Below, in pieces: positions 27,901-38,777 of a DNA stretch of 64,000 nt. Source of the stretch: Palsa-504 sp963742795 (lineage in GTDB: Bacteria > Actinomycetota > Actinomycetes > Streptosporangiales > Streptosporangiaceae); NCBI GenBank assembly GCA_963742795.1, contig CAVUNL010000005.1, forward strand, positions 434,001 through 498,000. The letters are read 5' to 3'. Both the position numbers and the translations under genes were made by a program. Within the stretch, counting starts at the first letter, position 1, and each line of letters starts with the position of its first letter. The notes under the pieces are model-generated. The model saw only the letters and a program-made list of their open reading frames with translations, had not been told where the DNA came from and did no database searches.

Positions 27901-29276
27901 GCGCGCTGGCGTTCAGCCAAGACGGCAAGCTTCTGGCCACCGGCGGCCAGGACGGCGCCGTCCGGCTCTGGGACGTCGCGACCGGGAGCCCGGTCGGCAC
28001 GACGATGGCGACCGGCGACGCTGTGAGCGCCCTGACGTTCGGCACCGGCGGGACCACGCTGGCCAGCGCGGAGAGCGACGGCTCCACCGAGCTGTGGAAC
28101 GTCACCACGCAGACCCAGACCGGAGCCGCGCTGACCGTGCAGGGCTCAGCCGGGGTAAGCGCGCTGGCCTTCAGCCCCGCGGCGGACGCCCTGGCTACAG
28201 GGAACGGCAACGGCAGCATTCAGCTGTGGAACCCGGCCGGCTTTCACCAGCCAGCCGCTCCGCTGCCGCTCGGACCGGTCGGCGTGGCCGCCGGGGCGGC
28301 CGGGCACCTGCCCGCCGCATTCAGCGCCGGCGGCGGCCTGCTCGCGACCAGCAACGGGCACGGGACGGTCCGGGTGTGGAACGTCGCCATGAGACGACCG
28401 GCGGGCCTGCCGATGGGCACTTACCACATCGTGACCGGGCTCGCCCTCAGTCCGGACGGCAAGACCCTGGCCGTGGCCGGCAGCGGCGTGCAGCTGTGGC
28501 AGACCGCCAGCGGCCGGCGGATCGGCACCACGCTGCCGCCGGCCGGGAACGGGCGGTACCGGGCCGTGGCGTTCAGCCCGGACGGCACGATGCTGGCCAC
28601 CCTGGGCGCGGACGGCACGGCACGGATCTGGGACGTGGCCACCCAGCAGCAGGCCGGTGCCCCGATGACCGTGGACGGGCCGGGCATGGCCGGCGGGGCG
28701 GTGGCGTTCAGCCCCGACGGCAGGACGCTGGCCACGGCGGGCGCCGGCGGCCAGGTCGAGCTGTGGAGCGTGGCCACCCGCCAGCGGCTCGGCAAGCCCA
28801 TGGCCGCGGGCCCGGGCCCCATCATGCTGGCGTTCAGCCCCGACGGCGCCGCGCTGGCCACGGCGGCCAGCGACGGCAGCGCCCGGCTGTGGAACGTGAT
28901 GACCCAGCAGGAGATCGGCGCGCCGATGACCGCCGACGCCCAGCCGGTCTACGCGGCGGCGTTCAGTCCCGGAGGCAGCACGCTGGCCACCGCTGGTGGC
29001 GACGGCAGCGCCCGGCTCTGGGACGTGGCCACCCAGCAGGAGATCGGTGCGCCAATGACGGCCGGCGTCCAGCCGGTCTACGCGGCGGCGTTCGGCCCCG
29101 GCGGCAGCACGTTGGCTACCGCCGACGGCGACGGTGCGGCCCGGATCTGGGACGTAGCCTTCCCGGCCAACCTCCTGCAGGCCGCGTGCGGCATCGCGAA
29201 CGTATCCCTTACCAGGCAGCAATGGGCTGACTACGCTGGAACCCAGCCATTCCAGCAGGTCTGCCCCGCTGGGTAG
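24973..29276 (+). CDS. nSTAND ATPase with N-terminal hydrophobic domain, transmembrane helix and 14 WD40 repeats (two frameshifts)
   Basis: About 1,430 residues when two small shifts (near 25523, two bases short; near 26285, one base extra) are bridged. Order: N-terminal domain of about 180 residues with a Gly/Ala-rich hydrophobic core (APAVLPLLCAAAFGPALTEA; ARVGVLSSVGASALGDVLAQ), a coiled-coil linker, then PYRGLLPYEQAHQAVFCGR. The nSTAND P-loop GASGAGKTSLLQAG lies near residue 290 and Walker B is LVLVVDQFEEIF. A winged-helix-like tail precedes a transmembrane helix near 710 (RRALAGLLAVLVIAALAGAG) and fourteen WD40 blades, enough for two seven-bladed propellers. STAND proteins are signalling switches; related ones serve in phage defence, but that role is only inferred here. 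GTG 24979 is an alternative start. Confidence 0.8.
28935..29160. repeat. Recently duplicated WD40 blades
   Basis: The last two complete blades are nearly the same at DNA and protein level: QPVYAAAFSPGGSTLATAGG DGSARLWDVA and QPVYAAAFGPGGSTLATADG DGAARIWDVA, with period about 132 bases. The link between them repeats ATQQEIGAPMTA; a third copy of that link (MTQQEIGAPMTA) lies just before. Confidence 0.75.
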
Positions 29277-29326
29277 CCGATCGCACACACCAGGACGTCG
29301 CCATCGGAGTAAGAGGCAGGCACTCG

Positions 29327-30286
29327 TTGGGAGTGCCCGCGAGCACCACGGTGGTGCTCGCGGTCGCCGGCGTTGCTCTGCTTGTCGCGGCCGGCATCGT
29401 CGCGGTCTTCACGCTGGGCGGATCGGGAGCCCGGACGCCCGGGCACGGTGCCGCCGCCGCGACCGGAGCCGGCCCATCCAGCGGCCCGCCGGCTGCGGCC
29501 GCCGCGGCGACGGCGAGCTCGCCTGCTCCCCGGCCTGCGGCGTCGCACCACGATCCGCTCGGCTCGGCGGCGGCCTCGTACGTGTCGAGGAGGGACGGCG
29601 TCGTCCTGGCCGCGGTCTACGACCTGCGTACGGGCCAGACATGGCAGTTCGGGCAGGGGCAGCCGCAGGACGAGGCGAGCGTGGTCAAGCTCGACGTGCT
29701 CGAGACCCTGCTGGCCGAACGGGGCCGCAGCGGTACCGAGCTATCGGCCGGTGACCGGACGCTGGCCGAGCAGATGATCGAGGACAGCGACAACGACGCG
29801 GCGACCAGCCTGTGGGACGAGGTCGGCGGGGCCAGCGGCATCCGGTCGTTCAACACCTCGGCCGGCCTGGCCGACACGGTGCCGTCGGCGTGCGTGAACT
29901 GCCCCGGATTCCCCTGGCCCGGATGGGGTCTGACCACGACGATCCCCGGCGACCAGCTGACCCTGCTGCGGACGCTGGTCGAGCCGAACTTGCTGCTGAC
30001 CAATACCGAGCGCAGATACGCTTTGTCGCTGATGGAAAACGTGACGCCGGACCAGCGGTGGGGCGTCACCGGCGGCGTCCCGGCCCAGGCCACGGTGGCG
30101 CTCAAGAACGGCTGGCTCCCGCTGAACAGCGCGAGCAACAACTGGCAGATCAACAGCGTGGGCTGGATCTCGGGCAGCGGGCGGGACTACCTGATCGCCG
30201 TGCTGACCACCGGGAATCCGACTGAGCAGTACGGCATCGACACCATCAACCAGCTGGCCGCCATGGTCTGGAACGGGATGGCCTGA
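29327..30286 (+). CDS. Class A beta-lactamase-like serine hydrolase, membrane-anchored or secreted
   Basis: 319 aa. An N-terminal hydrophobic segment (TTVVLAVAGVALLVAAGIVA VFTL) is followed by a 45-residue Ala/Pro/Ser linker and a class A-like domain. The motifs are SVVK (SxxK, active-site Ser), DSDNDAAT (SDN) and LKNGW in place of KTG. GWISGSGRDYLIAVLTTGNP TEQYGIDTINQ is the usual end. The linker and replaced KTG fit a cell-envelope hydrolase rather than a classical resistance enzyme. The TTG at 29327 fits the ribosome site AGAGGCAGG better than GTG 29333. It follows the nSTAND gene by 50 bases on the same strand and may be co-transcribed. Confidence 0.75.
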   Translation: MGVPASTTVVLAVAGVALLVAAGIVAVFTLGGSGARTPGHGAAAATGAGPSSGPPAAAAAATASSPAPRPAASHHDPLGSAAASYVSRRDGVVLAAVYDLRTGQTWQFGQGQPQDEASVVKLDVLETLLAERGRSGTELSAGDRTLAEQMIEDSDNDAATSLWDEVGGASGIRSFNTSAGLADTVPSACVNCPGFPWPGWGLTTTIPGDQLTLLRTLVEPNLLLTNTERRYALSLMENVTPDQRWGVTGGVPAQATVALKNGWLPLNSASNNWQINSVGWISGSGRDYLIAVLTTGNPTEQYGIDTINQLAAMVWNGMA

Positions 30287-30317
30287 GCGGCGGCCCTTTG
30301 GGACGCCCGGCGGTACG

Positions 30318-31188
30318 TCACGGTTGGCAAATCGCGTTGCTATTGTCCCAGTCGAGACATTTCCCCGCTGCCTCACGTGAGACAGTGCGGGCGCTAGCCG
30401 GCGGCCGGCCCCGCTGCCGGGCCAGCGCGGCCGGGGTCAGGCCGGCCAGTGCCCGGCATTCCCGGGTCAGATGCGCCTGGTCGGCATAACCGGCCTGGGC
30501 CGCCAGCGCGGCCAGGTCGTGGCCAGGATCGACTCCAGCCTGCCCGTTCGGCGGGCCGGCGTCGATCCGGGCCACGAAGCGCCGGAAGCGAAGCACCCGC
30601 TGCAGGGTCTTGGGCCCGTAGCCGACGACCGCGTGGCAGCGGCGACGCAGCTGCCGCATGCTCAGCCCGATTTCCGCCGCGACGTCTTCGGCGCGCGCCC
30701 GCGGGTCGGCCAGCAGGACCGCGGCCCGGGTCGCGGCCGGGTCGGGGTCGCCATCGGTGACCAGCGCGGCCGCCAGCTCAAGCGCGCGGGTCGCGGCGGT
30801 GTCCGGGTCGAGCGTGCCCGGCAGCCGGCTGCGCGTCGCGGCGGCGCAGATCTGAAAGGTCGACGCGCTGGTCGCGGAGTTCACTGAGCGGGACGCCGAG
30901 CGCCGGACCGCCGGCCGAGGGCCGGAAGCGGACGCCGACGACCACCGTGCCGGCCTTCATCACGGTGCTGACCGGGCCGGTGTCCGGGCCCGCCACGTAC
31001 GCGCCCCGGCCCGGTTCCCAGATCAGGTCGCTGCACGCGTCGGGTAGCACCAGGCCGTCCCGGTCCGCGGCGCCGTCCGGGGTGACCTGCGCCCACAGGC
31101 ACGCGATGGCGTGCCGCAGACCGGCCGGAGCCGGCCACTCCCGGTAGCCGGCCGGCAGGTCCCGTACGGGGCCAGGCTGGGAAGCCAC
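30318..31188 (-). CDS. AraC-family transcriptional regulator (one frameshift)
   Basis: The N-terminal part reads MASQPGPVRDLPAGYREWPA PAGLRHAIACLWAQVTP ... GVPLSELRDQRVDLSDL, the sensor domain seen in many actinobacterial AraC proteins (DUF6597 type). Near 30850 the frame shifts and continues RSRLPGTLDPDTAATRALEL ... ARAEDVAAEIGLSMRQLRRR CHAVVGYGPKTLQRVLRFRR F ... DLAALAAQAGYADQAHLTRE CRALAGLTPAALA, a complete two-helix AraC DNA-binding domain. Target and effector are unknown. Length is normal when the shift is bridged. Confidence 0.7.
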
Positions 31189-31258
31189 TCTGCCAGCATG
31201 CCACGTCGGTGGCCGTTTCGTTCAATACGGGACGGCCCCGCCGTGCTGTGATGGACCG

Positions 31259-32164
31259 ATGAACGCTCCTGACTTCGATGCTGCCGCCGCCTTCATCGCC
31301 GCCAACGCGAGGGTCGTCGACCGGCGCCGGTTCGGCCGGCTGTTCGGCGACGACGACGCCCGGCCGGTACGGGACGCGGTGGCCGCCTACCGCAACGAGG
31401 ACGGCGGGTTCGGGCACGCCCTGGAACCGGACTGCCGCGCCCCCGGCAGCCAGCCGCTGGCGGTCGAGATGGCGCTGCGGATCATGGACGAGACCGGCGC
31501 GTGGGACGACGCCCTGGTCCGCGGGACCTGCGACTGGCTCGCGGCGGTCGCGCCGCCCGAGGGCGGCGCGGCCTTTGTCGAGGGGACGCTGTCCAGCTGG
31601 CCGCACGCGCCGTGGTGGGTCCCCGAGCAGGGCCATCCCGCCTCGGTCATCGCTACCGGCCTGATCGCGGGTACACTGCACGCCCGCGGGGTCAGCCACC
31701 CCTGGCTCGACCGGGCCGAGGAACTGATGTGGGCCCGGATCGGCAAGCTGGCCGAGCAGGGCGGGAACCAGATGCAGAGCGGGCCGGGCGGTGGCTACGA
31801 GATGTTCGGCATGCTGGCGTTCCTGCAGCACGTCCCGGACCGGGACCGGGCACGCCAGGCCTTCGGCCGGATCGGGCCGCTGATCCTCGATCGGGACCTG
31901 GTGGCGCTCGATCCCGAGGCACCCGGTGAGGTGCACTCCCCGCTGGCCTTCGCGCCCGAGCCGGATTCGCTGGCACGCGAGCTGTTCGACGAGGCCACCA
32001 TCAAGGCGCACCTGGATCATCTGGCCCAGGCCCAGCGCGACGACGGCGGCTGGACGTTCAACTGGCTAGCCTGGTCACCAGCTGCGGAACGGGAATGGCG
32101 CGGCTTCCTGACCGTGGATACGCTGCGGCTCCTGCGGGCCAACGGGTATCTGGCCTACCCGTAG
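31259..32164 (+). CDS. Prenyltransferase/squalene-oxidase-repeat-like protein
   Basis: 301 aa from ATG 31259. Repeated QW-like motifs typical of alpha/alpha-toroid terpenoid enzymes occur: AVAAYRNEDGGFGHALEPDC, LAQAQRDDGGWTFNWLAWSP, and further Gly-rich turns (GGNQMQSGPGGGYEMFGMLA). No DxDD or DDxxD catalytic motif is seen, so it may be a toroid-fold protein without cyclase activity. Its stop overlaps that of glnE by 10 bases (convergent). Confidence 0.7.
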   Translation: MNAPDFDAAAAFIAANARVVDRRRFGRLFGDDDARPVRDAVAAYRNEDGGFGHALEPDCRAPGSQPLAVEMALRIMDETGAWDDALVRGTCDWLAAVAPPEGGAAFVEGTLSSWPHAPWWVPEQGHPASVIATGLIAGTLHARGVSHPWLDRAEELMWARIGKLAEQGGNQMQSGPGGGYEMFGMLAFLQHVPDRDRARQAFGRIGPLILDRDLVALDPEAPGEVHSPLAFAPEPDSLARELFDEATIKAHLDHLAQAQRDDGGWTFNWLAWSPAAEREWRGFLTVDTLRLLRANGYLAYP

Positions 32165-35100
32165 AAGAGCGGCTCCATGACTGTGCGGCAACGGCGGGCG
32201 GCGCGGCGGTAGTCCTGCTCGAGGGCCTGCGCGGCGTCGCCAGGCGGGTAGCCGAGCAGGCGGGCCACCGCGGTCAGCTCGCCGTGCCGGGTCGGCAGCG
32301 TGTCTCCGGGTCGGCCGCGGACCAGCACGATCGCGTTCCTGATCCGCGCGGCCAGCTGCCAGGCGGCCAGGAGCGCGGCCGCGTCGTCGGCGGGCAGCAG
32401 GCCGTCCTGCACCGCCGCCGCCATGGCCGGGCCGGTCCGGGTGGTGCGCAGCGCGGGTACCGCGTGGGCGTGCTGCAGCTGGAGCAGCTGGATGGTCCAC
32501 TCCACGTCGGACAGCCCGCCGGGGCCGAGCTTGACGTGCAGCGCCCGGTCTGCGCCGCGCGGGATCCGCTCGGCCTCCACCCGGGCCTTGATCCGGCGGA
32601 TCTCGCGTGCGGCGGCCGGGTCGATCCCGTCGAGCGGATAGCGGAACTCGGCGATCATCCGGATGAAGCGGTCTGCGAGCTCGGTATCGCCCGCGGCCGG
32701 CTCGGCGCGCAGCAGCGCCTGCGCCTCCCACGGCGCGGACCGCCCCCGGTAGTAGGCCCGGTAGGCGGCCAGCGTGCGCACCAGGGGGCCCTGCCGGCCA
32801 TCCGGCCGCAGGTCGGCGTCCACCACCAAGGCCGGGTCGGGCACCGGCAGGGCCAGCAGTCGCCTCAGCTCGGCAGCCACCGCGTGCGCTGCGTCGGAGG
32901 CCTCGCGTTCCGGCTGGCCCGGGATCGGATCGTGCACGAACAGCACGTCGGCGTCGCTGCCGTAGCCGCACTCGTGACCGCCGAACCGGCCCATCGCGAT
33001 CACGGCGATCCGGGTCGGCAGCGACCGCCGCAGCTCCTCGGCGACCTTCCGGATGGCCACGGCCAGCGCGGTCTGCACCGCGGCCCGGGTGACGCTGGTC
33101 AGCGCCTCGCCGGTGGCATCCAGGCCGGCGGTAACGCCCAGCAAGTCGGCGGCCGAGATCCGGAGCAGCTCGCGGCGGCGGACCGACCGGATCGCCGAGA
33201 CCGCGGCTTCGGCGTCGTCGTCGTAGCGCTGGGCCGCGGCCATCATCTCCGAACCCAGCGCGGCCAGGCCCCGCGGCGCGAGCTCGGCGTCGTCGGCGAA
33301 TATCGCCACCGCGTCCGGCGCGCGCAGCAGCAGGCCCGTCGCGTACCGGCTGGACGCCAGCACGTGCGCCATCCGCTCGGCCGCCTTGGTTTCGTCCCGC
33401 AGCAGCCTCAGGTACCACGGGCTCTCCCCCAGTGCCTCGCTGACCTGGCGGAAGGCCAGCAGGCCGGCATCGGGTTCGGCGGCATCAGCGAACCAGCCGA
33501 GCAGGACCGGCAGCAGGGTGCGCTGGATCGCCGCCCGCCGGGACACGCCCGTGGTCAGCGCGTCGATGTGGCGCAGCGCGCCCGCCGGGTCGACGTAGCC
33601 GAGCGCCTCGAGCCGGGCCCGGGCCTCGGCCGGGGTCAGCCGGGCCGCGTCCGACGGGAGCCGGGCCACCGCGTCAAGCAGCGGCCGGTAGAACAGCTTC
33701 TCGTGCAGCCGCCGGACCTGGCGGGCGTGCAGCCGCCACATCGCGTCGAACTCGACCGCCGGGTCGCTGCGGCTGGTGAGCCGGGGGCGGGTACCACGGA
33801 CCGTTCGGCAGATCAAAAGATCGCATCGCCCGGCCCAGCCTGCGAAGTACGGCGGGATCCTCGGGCAGGGTGTGGGTCCGGCTGAGGCGGTGCAGCTGGA
33901 GCAGGTGCTCGGTGCGGCGCAGGAACCGGTAGGCGGCGGTCAGTTCGTCCGCGTCGGCGCGGCCGACGTACCCGCCCGCGGCCAGCGCGGCCAGCGCGGG
34001 CAGGGTCGCGGGCGCCCGCAGCGTCTCGTCGGTGCGGCCGTGGACCAGCTGCAGGAGCTGGACGGCGAACTCGATGTCCCGCAGCCCGCCGGGGCCGAGC
34101 TTCAGCTCGCGTCCGGCCTGCCGGGCGGGCAACGACTGCTCCACCCGGCGGCGCATGGCCTGGGTGTCCTCGACGAAGTGCTCGCGGCGCGCCGCCTGCC
34201 AGACCAGCGGGGCGAACGTATCCGCATAGGCCTGGCCGAGGGCCATGTCGCCGGCCACCGGCCGGGCCTTGAGCAGGGCCTGGAACTCCCAGGTCTTGGC
34301 CCAGCGCTCGTAGTAGGCCCGGTGGCTGGCCAGGGTACGGACGAGCGGGCCCTGGCGGCCTTCGGGCCGGAGGTTCGGGTCGACGGGGAAGATACTGCCC
34401 TCGGGGGTGGACCTGCGCGCAGACCCCGATCAGGCCCGCGGCCAGGCGACTGGCGGTGGCCAGCGCCGCAGTCTCGTCCCTGCTTGTCTGGCCGCCTGCG
34501 GCGGCGGGGGCCCCGTTTCGGCCGGCTCGGCGACGAAGATCACGTCGACGTCGCTGGCGTAGTTCAGCTCCCGGGCGCCGCACTTGCCCATGGCCACCAC
34601 GGCCAGACGGCAGGGCGCGGACCCGGGGGCCAGCTCGGACCGGGCCACGGCGAGCGCCGCCTCGAGGACCGCGGCGGCGATGTCGGCCAGCTCCTCGACC
34701 ACCGCCTCCACGCTGACCACCGCGGTCATGTCGCGCGCGGCCAGGTGCAGCAGGCGGCGCCGGTACGCCGCGGCGAGCGACGCGACCGGCTCCGCCGGCT
34801 GGTGGCTGGCGACCGGCTCGGCGAGGCGGGGGTTCGCGCCGACGGCGAGAAGCATCTGCTCGCGCAGTTCGGCCGGCCCGGGGCCGCCGATAGGCCCGCG
34901 GAGGATCTGCACGTCCTCGGGATGCCGGGCCAGGTGGTCGGCCAGGCCGGCGCTGACGCCGAGGACGGCGGTCAGCCGGTCGCGGAAGTCGGGTTCGTCG
35001 CGCAGCGCCTGGCGCAGGGCGGCCCGGTCGTCCGTGGCGCCGAACACGCGGGCCAGCCCGGTCAGGGCCAGGTCGGGGTCGGCCGCCGCGGCCAGCGCGG

Positions 35101-35242
35101 TGAGCAGCGGGTCGGCGCCGGCTCGCTCGCCTCCTCGTCCGGATCGATGCCGAGGTCGGTGAGCAGGCGCTCGGCTCGCGCGGCGTCCGCGAAACCCAGC
35201 CGGGCCAGTCGCCCGGCCAGCGTGGTCCGCGAGCCGCTCACG
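32155..35242 (-). CDS. glnE: Bifunctional glutamine synthetase adenylyltransferase/adenylyl-removing enzyme (several frameshifts)
   Basis: Adds or removes AMP on the regulatory tyrosine of GlnA. From GTG 35242 (MSGSRTTLAGRLARLGFADA) to 32155 the span is about 1,029 codons, the normal size. The N-terminal nucleotidyltransferase domain has LAVVAMGKCGARELNYASDV DVIFV; the C-terminal one has IAVIAMGRFGGHECGYGSDA DVLFVHDP, each followed by KLGPGGLRDIEF or KLGPGGLSDVEW. The reading frame changes near 35125, 34480, 34410 and 33795, always with the family sequence continuing at once. Four independent 1-2 base shifts in a gene that is otherwise intact point to sequence error. It is divergent from the aldehyde dehydrogenase gene. 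Confidence 0.85.
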
Positions 35243-35323
35243 CTGCAAAACTAGTTGATCGTGGTCAGGCCGTCATGGCCGCCTGCGGCGCGTCTAGAGT
35301 GAAGATGATCGTTGGGAGCAGGC

Positions 35324-36794
35324 GTGAAGTATCTGTACATCGCGGGCAAGTGGACACCGGCCGCGGACGAGGGCACGTCGCAGACCATCAACCCGTTCGA
35401 CGCGACCCCGCTGGAGACCCTGGCCGAGGCGTCATCTGCGGACGTCGACGCGGCCGTGGCGGCGGCCCGGGAGGCGTTCGACGAGGGCCCGTGGCGCCGG
35501 TCGACGATGACCGAACGCACTGCGCTGCTAGCCAAGATCGCCGATCTGCTGCAGCGGGACCGGGAGCAGCTGGCCGCACACGGAGAGCCTGGACACCGGC
35601 AAGACGCTGAACGAGGCGCGGGCCGACGTGGACGACACGACCGCGGTGTTCCGCTACTACGCCGGGATGGCGGGCTCGCACGCCGGACGGGTGGTCGACC
35701 CCGGCCGGGCCGGTGTGGTCAGCCGGATCACGCACGAACCGGTCGGCGTGTGCGCGCTCATCGCGCCGTGGAACTACCCGTTGCTGCAGATCTCCTGGAA
35801 GCTCGCGCCCGCGCTGGCCGCGGGCAACACGACGGTGATCAAGCCGAGCGAGCTGACCCCGCTCTCCACGGTGGCCCTGGTCGGGCTGTTCGAGGAGGCC
35901 GGGATCGCGCCGGGCGTGCTGAACCTGCTGCTGGGCCAGGGCGGGACGGCGGGCCAGGCGCTGGTCGCGCATCCGGGCGTGGACCTGATCTCGTTCACCG
36001 GCGGGCTCGCCACCGGCGAGAAGATCATGGCCTCGGCGGCGCACGGGGTCCGGCGGGTCGCGCTCGAGCTGGGCGGCAAGAACCCGAACATCGTCTTCGA
36101 CGACACCGACTTCGACACCGTGGTCGACAACGCGCTGACCGCTGCGTTCCTGCACTCCGGGCAGGTGTGCTCGGCGGGCGCCCGGCTGATCGTTCAGGAC
36201 CGCCTGCACGACAGCTTCGTCGCCGAGCTGGCCGCCCGCGCGGACCGGATCCGGCTGGGCAACGGCATGGACCCGGACACCGAGTGCGGCCCGCTGATCT
36301 CCGCGGCGCAGCGGGCCAAGGTCGAGCGGTACATCGCGCTCGGCCTGGCCGAGGGGGCATCGCTGCGGGCCGGGGGCCAGCGTCCCGCCTCGCCGTCGCT
36401 GGCCCAGGGTTTCTTCCTGCGGCCGACGGTGCTCGCCGACTGCCACCGGGAGATGGCGGTGGTGCAGGAAGAGGTATTCGGGCCGCTGGTGACCGTCGAG
36501 CGGTTCGGTACCGAGGAGGAGGCGATCTCGCTGGGGAACGACACCGCGTACGGCCTGGCGGGCGCGGTCTGGACGTCGGACGCGGGCCGGGCCGAGCGGG
36601 TCGCGGGCGCGCTGCGGCACGGCACGGTGTGGATCAACGACTACCACCCCTACCTGCCGCAGGCGGAGTGGGGCGGGTTCGGCCGGTCCGGCATCGGCCG
36701 CGAGCTCGGCCCTTCGGGCCTGGACGAGTACCAGGAGAAGAAGCATATCTACCACAACACGAACCCGGCCCCCGCGCGCTGGTTCTCCGGGTAA
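35324..36794 (+). CDS. Betaine-aldehyde dehydrogenase-like NAD(P)-dependent aldehyde dehydrogenase (one frameshift)
   Basis: GTG 35324 (ribosome site GGGAG) gives MKYLYIAGKWTPAADEGTSQ. A shift near 35580 joins DREQLAA to ESLDTGKTLNEARADVDDTT. Full length about 490 aa. Motifs: NAD-binding APWNYPLLQISWKLAPALAA GN, ISFTGGLATGEKIM, general-base Glu in ALELGGKNPNIVF, catalytic Cys in HSGQVCSAGARLI, and EEVFGPLVTVERF. The catalytic-loop wording and the ending GRELGPSGLDEYQEKKHIY are those of betaine-aldehyde dehydrogenases; other aldehydes (amino- or polyamine-derived) are possible, of interest beside glnA2. A hairpin follows at 36821. Confidence 0.8.
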
Positions 36795-36820
36795 GACGTC
36801 GACCGGTACGCCTGCGGCGA

Positions 36821-36838
36821 ACCGGGCTAGCGCCCGGT
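36821..36838 (+). terminator. Hairpin after aldehyde dehydrogenase gene
   Basis: ACCGGGC (36821-36827) and GCCCGGT (36832-36838) form a perfect 7-bp stem with loop tagc, 27 bases after the stop and 34 before the next start. Confidence 0.55.
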
Positions 36839-36872
36839 CTGGGTGCTCCGGGGCCTGTGGTAGGCATGGGCC

Positions 36873-38758
36873 ATGGTCGATCTCATCCCGCGCACGGTGC
36901 TGTTCGGCAACCCGGAGCGCATCAGCCCGCATATCTCTCCCGACGGCACCCGGCTGGCCTGGATCGCGCCGCGTGACGGGGTGCTCAACGTCTGGGTGGC
37001 GCCGATCGGGGCCGGCGGCGTCGACTGGGACGCCGCCGCGGTGGTGACCGATGACACTGACCGAGGCATCCGGAACTTCGCCTGGGCCCGTGACAACCGG
37101 CACCTGCTCTACGTGCAGGACACCGGCGGCGACGAGAACTGGCGGCTGTACGACGTCGACCTCGACGCGCAAACTCCGCCGCCGCAGGCGGCCAGGCCAG
37201 CACGGCACGGCGCGACCTGACCCCGTTCGACGGCATCCAGGCCCGGATCATCGCCACCCGCAAGAGCCACCGCGACGAGATCCTGGTCGGGATGAACCGG
37301 GACAACCCCCAGCTGCACGATGTCTACCGGCTGGACCTGAGGACCGGAGAACTGACCAAGCTGATCGAGAATCCCGGGTTCGCCGGCTGGCTCGCCGACG
37401 AGGACATGGTGGTCCGCGGCGCGCTTTCCCCGCTGCCCACCGGCGGCTACGACGTGCTGGTCCGCGACGACGCCGAGGCTGACTGGCGGACCGTGCTGAC
37501 CATCTCAGGCGACGACGCCCCGGCCAGTGACGTGCTGTCGTTCACCGGCGACGGGAAGTCGCTGCTGGTCATCAGCTCGGTCGGGGTGAACACGGGCCTG
37601 CTGGTCAAGATCGACCTGGACCCCTTTTCCTCGGGCGACACCCGGGTGCTGTTCGAAGACCCCGAGGCCGACGTGGAAGGCGCGATACTGCACCCGGACA
37701 CCAGGGAGCCGCAGATCGTCGAGGTGATCAAGGACCGCGCCGAGTATCACGTCCTCGACCCGGCGGTGGAGCTCGACTACGAGGCCATCCGGACGCTGCA
37801 CCCGGGCGACCCGTCGCTTATCGGGCGGGATGAGGCCGACGCCACCTGGCTGGTCGCCTTCACCGAGGACGCGGGCCCGGTGCGGTACTACGCCTACGAC
37901 CTGGCCAGCCGCACCGGCAGCTTCCTGTTCGAGAGCCGCCCCGAGCTCTCGCAATACGAGCTGGCCCGAATGGAGCCGTTCGCGTTCACCTCGCGGGACG
38001 GGCTGACCGTGCACGGCTACGTCACCTTCCCGCCGGGCGCCGAGCGGTCCGGGCTGCCGGCCGTGCTCGACGTACACGGCGGACCGCAGGTCCGGGACGT
38101 GTGGGGCTGGAACCCCGAGGCCCAGTGGTTCGCGAACCGGGGCTACATGAGCATCCAGGTCAACTACCGCGGTTCGACCGGTTACGGCAAGGCGTTCGTC
38201 AACGCCGGCGACCGCGAGTGGGGCGCCAAGATGCACGACGACCTGATCGACGCGGTCGGTTATGTGGTGGAGCGGGGCTGGGCCGACCGGGACCGGATCG
38301 CGATCTACGGCGGCTCCTACGGTGGCTACGCGGCGCTGGTCGGCGCCGCGTTCACCCCGGATGTGTTCCGCTGCGCGGTGGACATCGTCGGCCCGTCGAA
38401 CCTGCAGACGCTGCTCGAGACGATCCCGCCGTACTGGGCGCCGATGAAGGCCCAGCTGTACAAGCGGGTCGGCAACCCGGAGACCGACCAGGAGTTCCTG
38501 TGGTCGCGCTCGCCGCTGTCCCGGGTCCATGACATCCGCATCCCACTGCTGATCGCCCAGGGCGCCAACGACCCGCGGGTCAAGCAGGCCGAGTCGGAGC
38601 AGATCGTCGCCGCGCTGGCCGAGGCTGGGATCGACCACGAGTACCTGCTGTTCCCCGACGAGGGCCACGGCTTCGCCAAGCCGGCCAACCGGATCAAGTT
38701 TTACGCCGCAGCCGAGCGCTTCCTAGCCAAGTACCTGGGCGGCCGCTTCGAGGAGTAA
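36873..38758 (+). CDS. S9-family prolyl oligopeptidase/acylaminoacyl peptidase (one frameshift)
   Basis: Starts MVDLIPRTVLFGNPERISPH ISPDG with a beta-propeller domain (WIAPRDGVLNVWVAPIG; HLLYVQDTGGDENWRLYDVD). A shift near 37190 leads into RRDLTPFDGIQARIIATRKS. The C-terminal alpha/beta hydrolase domain has VLDVHGGPQVRDVWGWNPE, the nucleophile motif GGSYGGYAA, and the acid and histidine in QGANDPRVKQAE and PDEGHGFAKP. Length about 628 codons is normal. Cytosolic peptidase, probably on oligopeptides. It lies between the aldehyde dehydrogenase and glnA2 (convergent with the latter, 20 bases apart). Confidence 0.85.
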
Positions 38759-38777
38759 GAGGCTACGGCCCGGGTGG

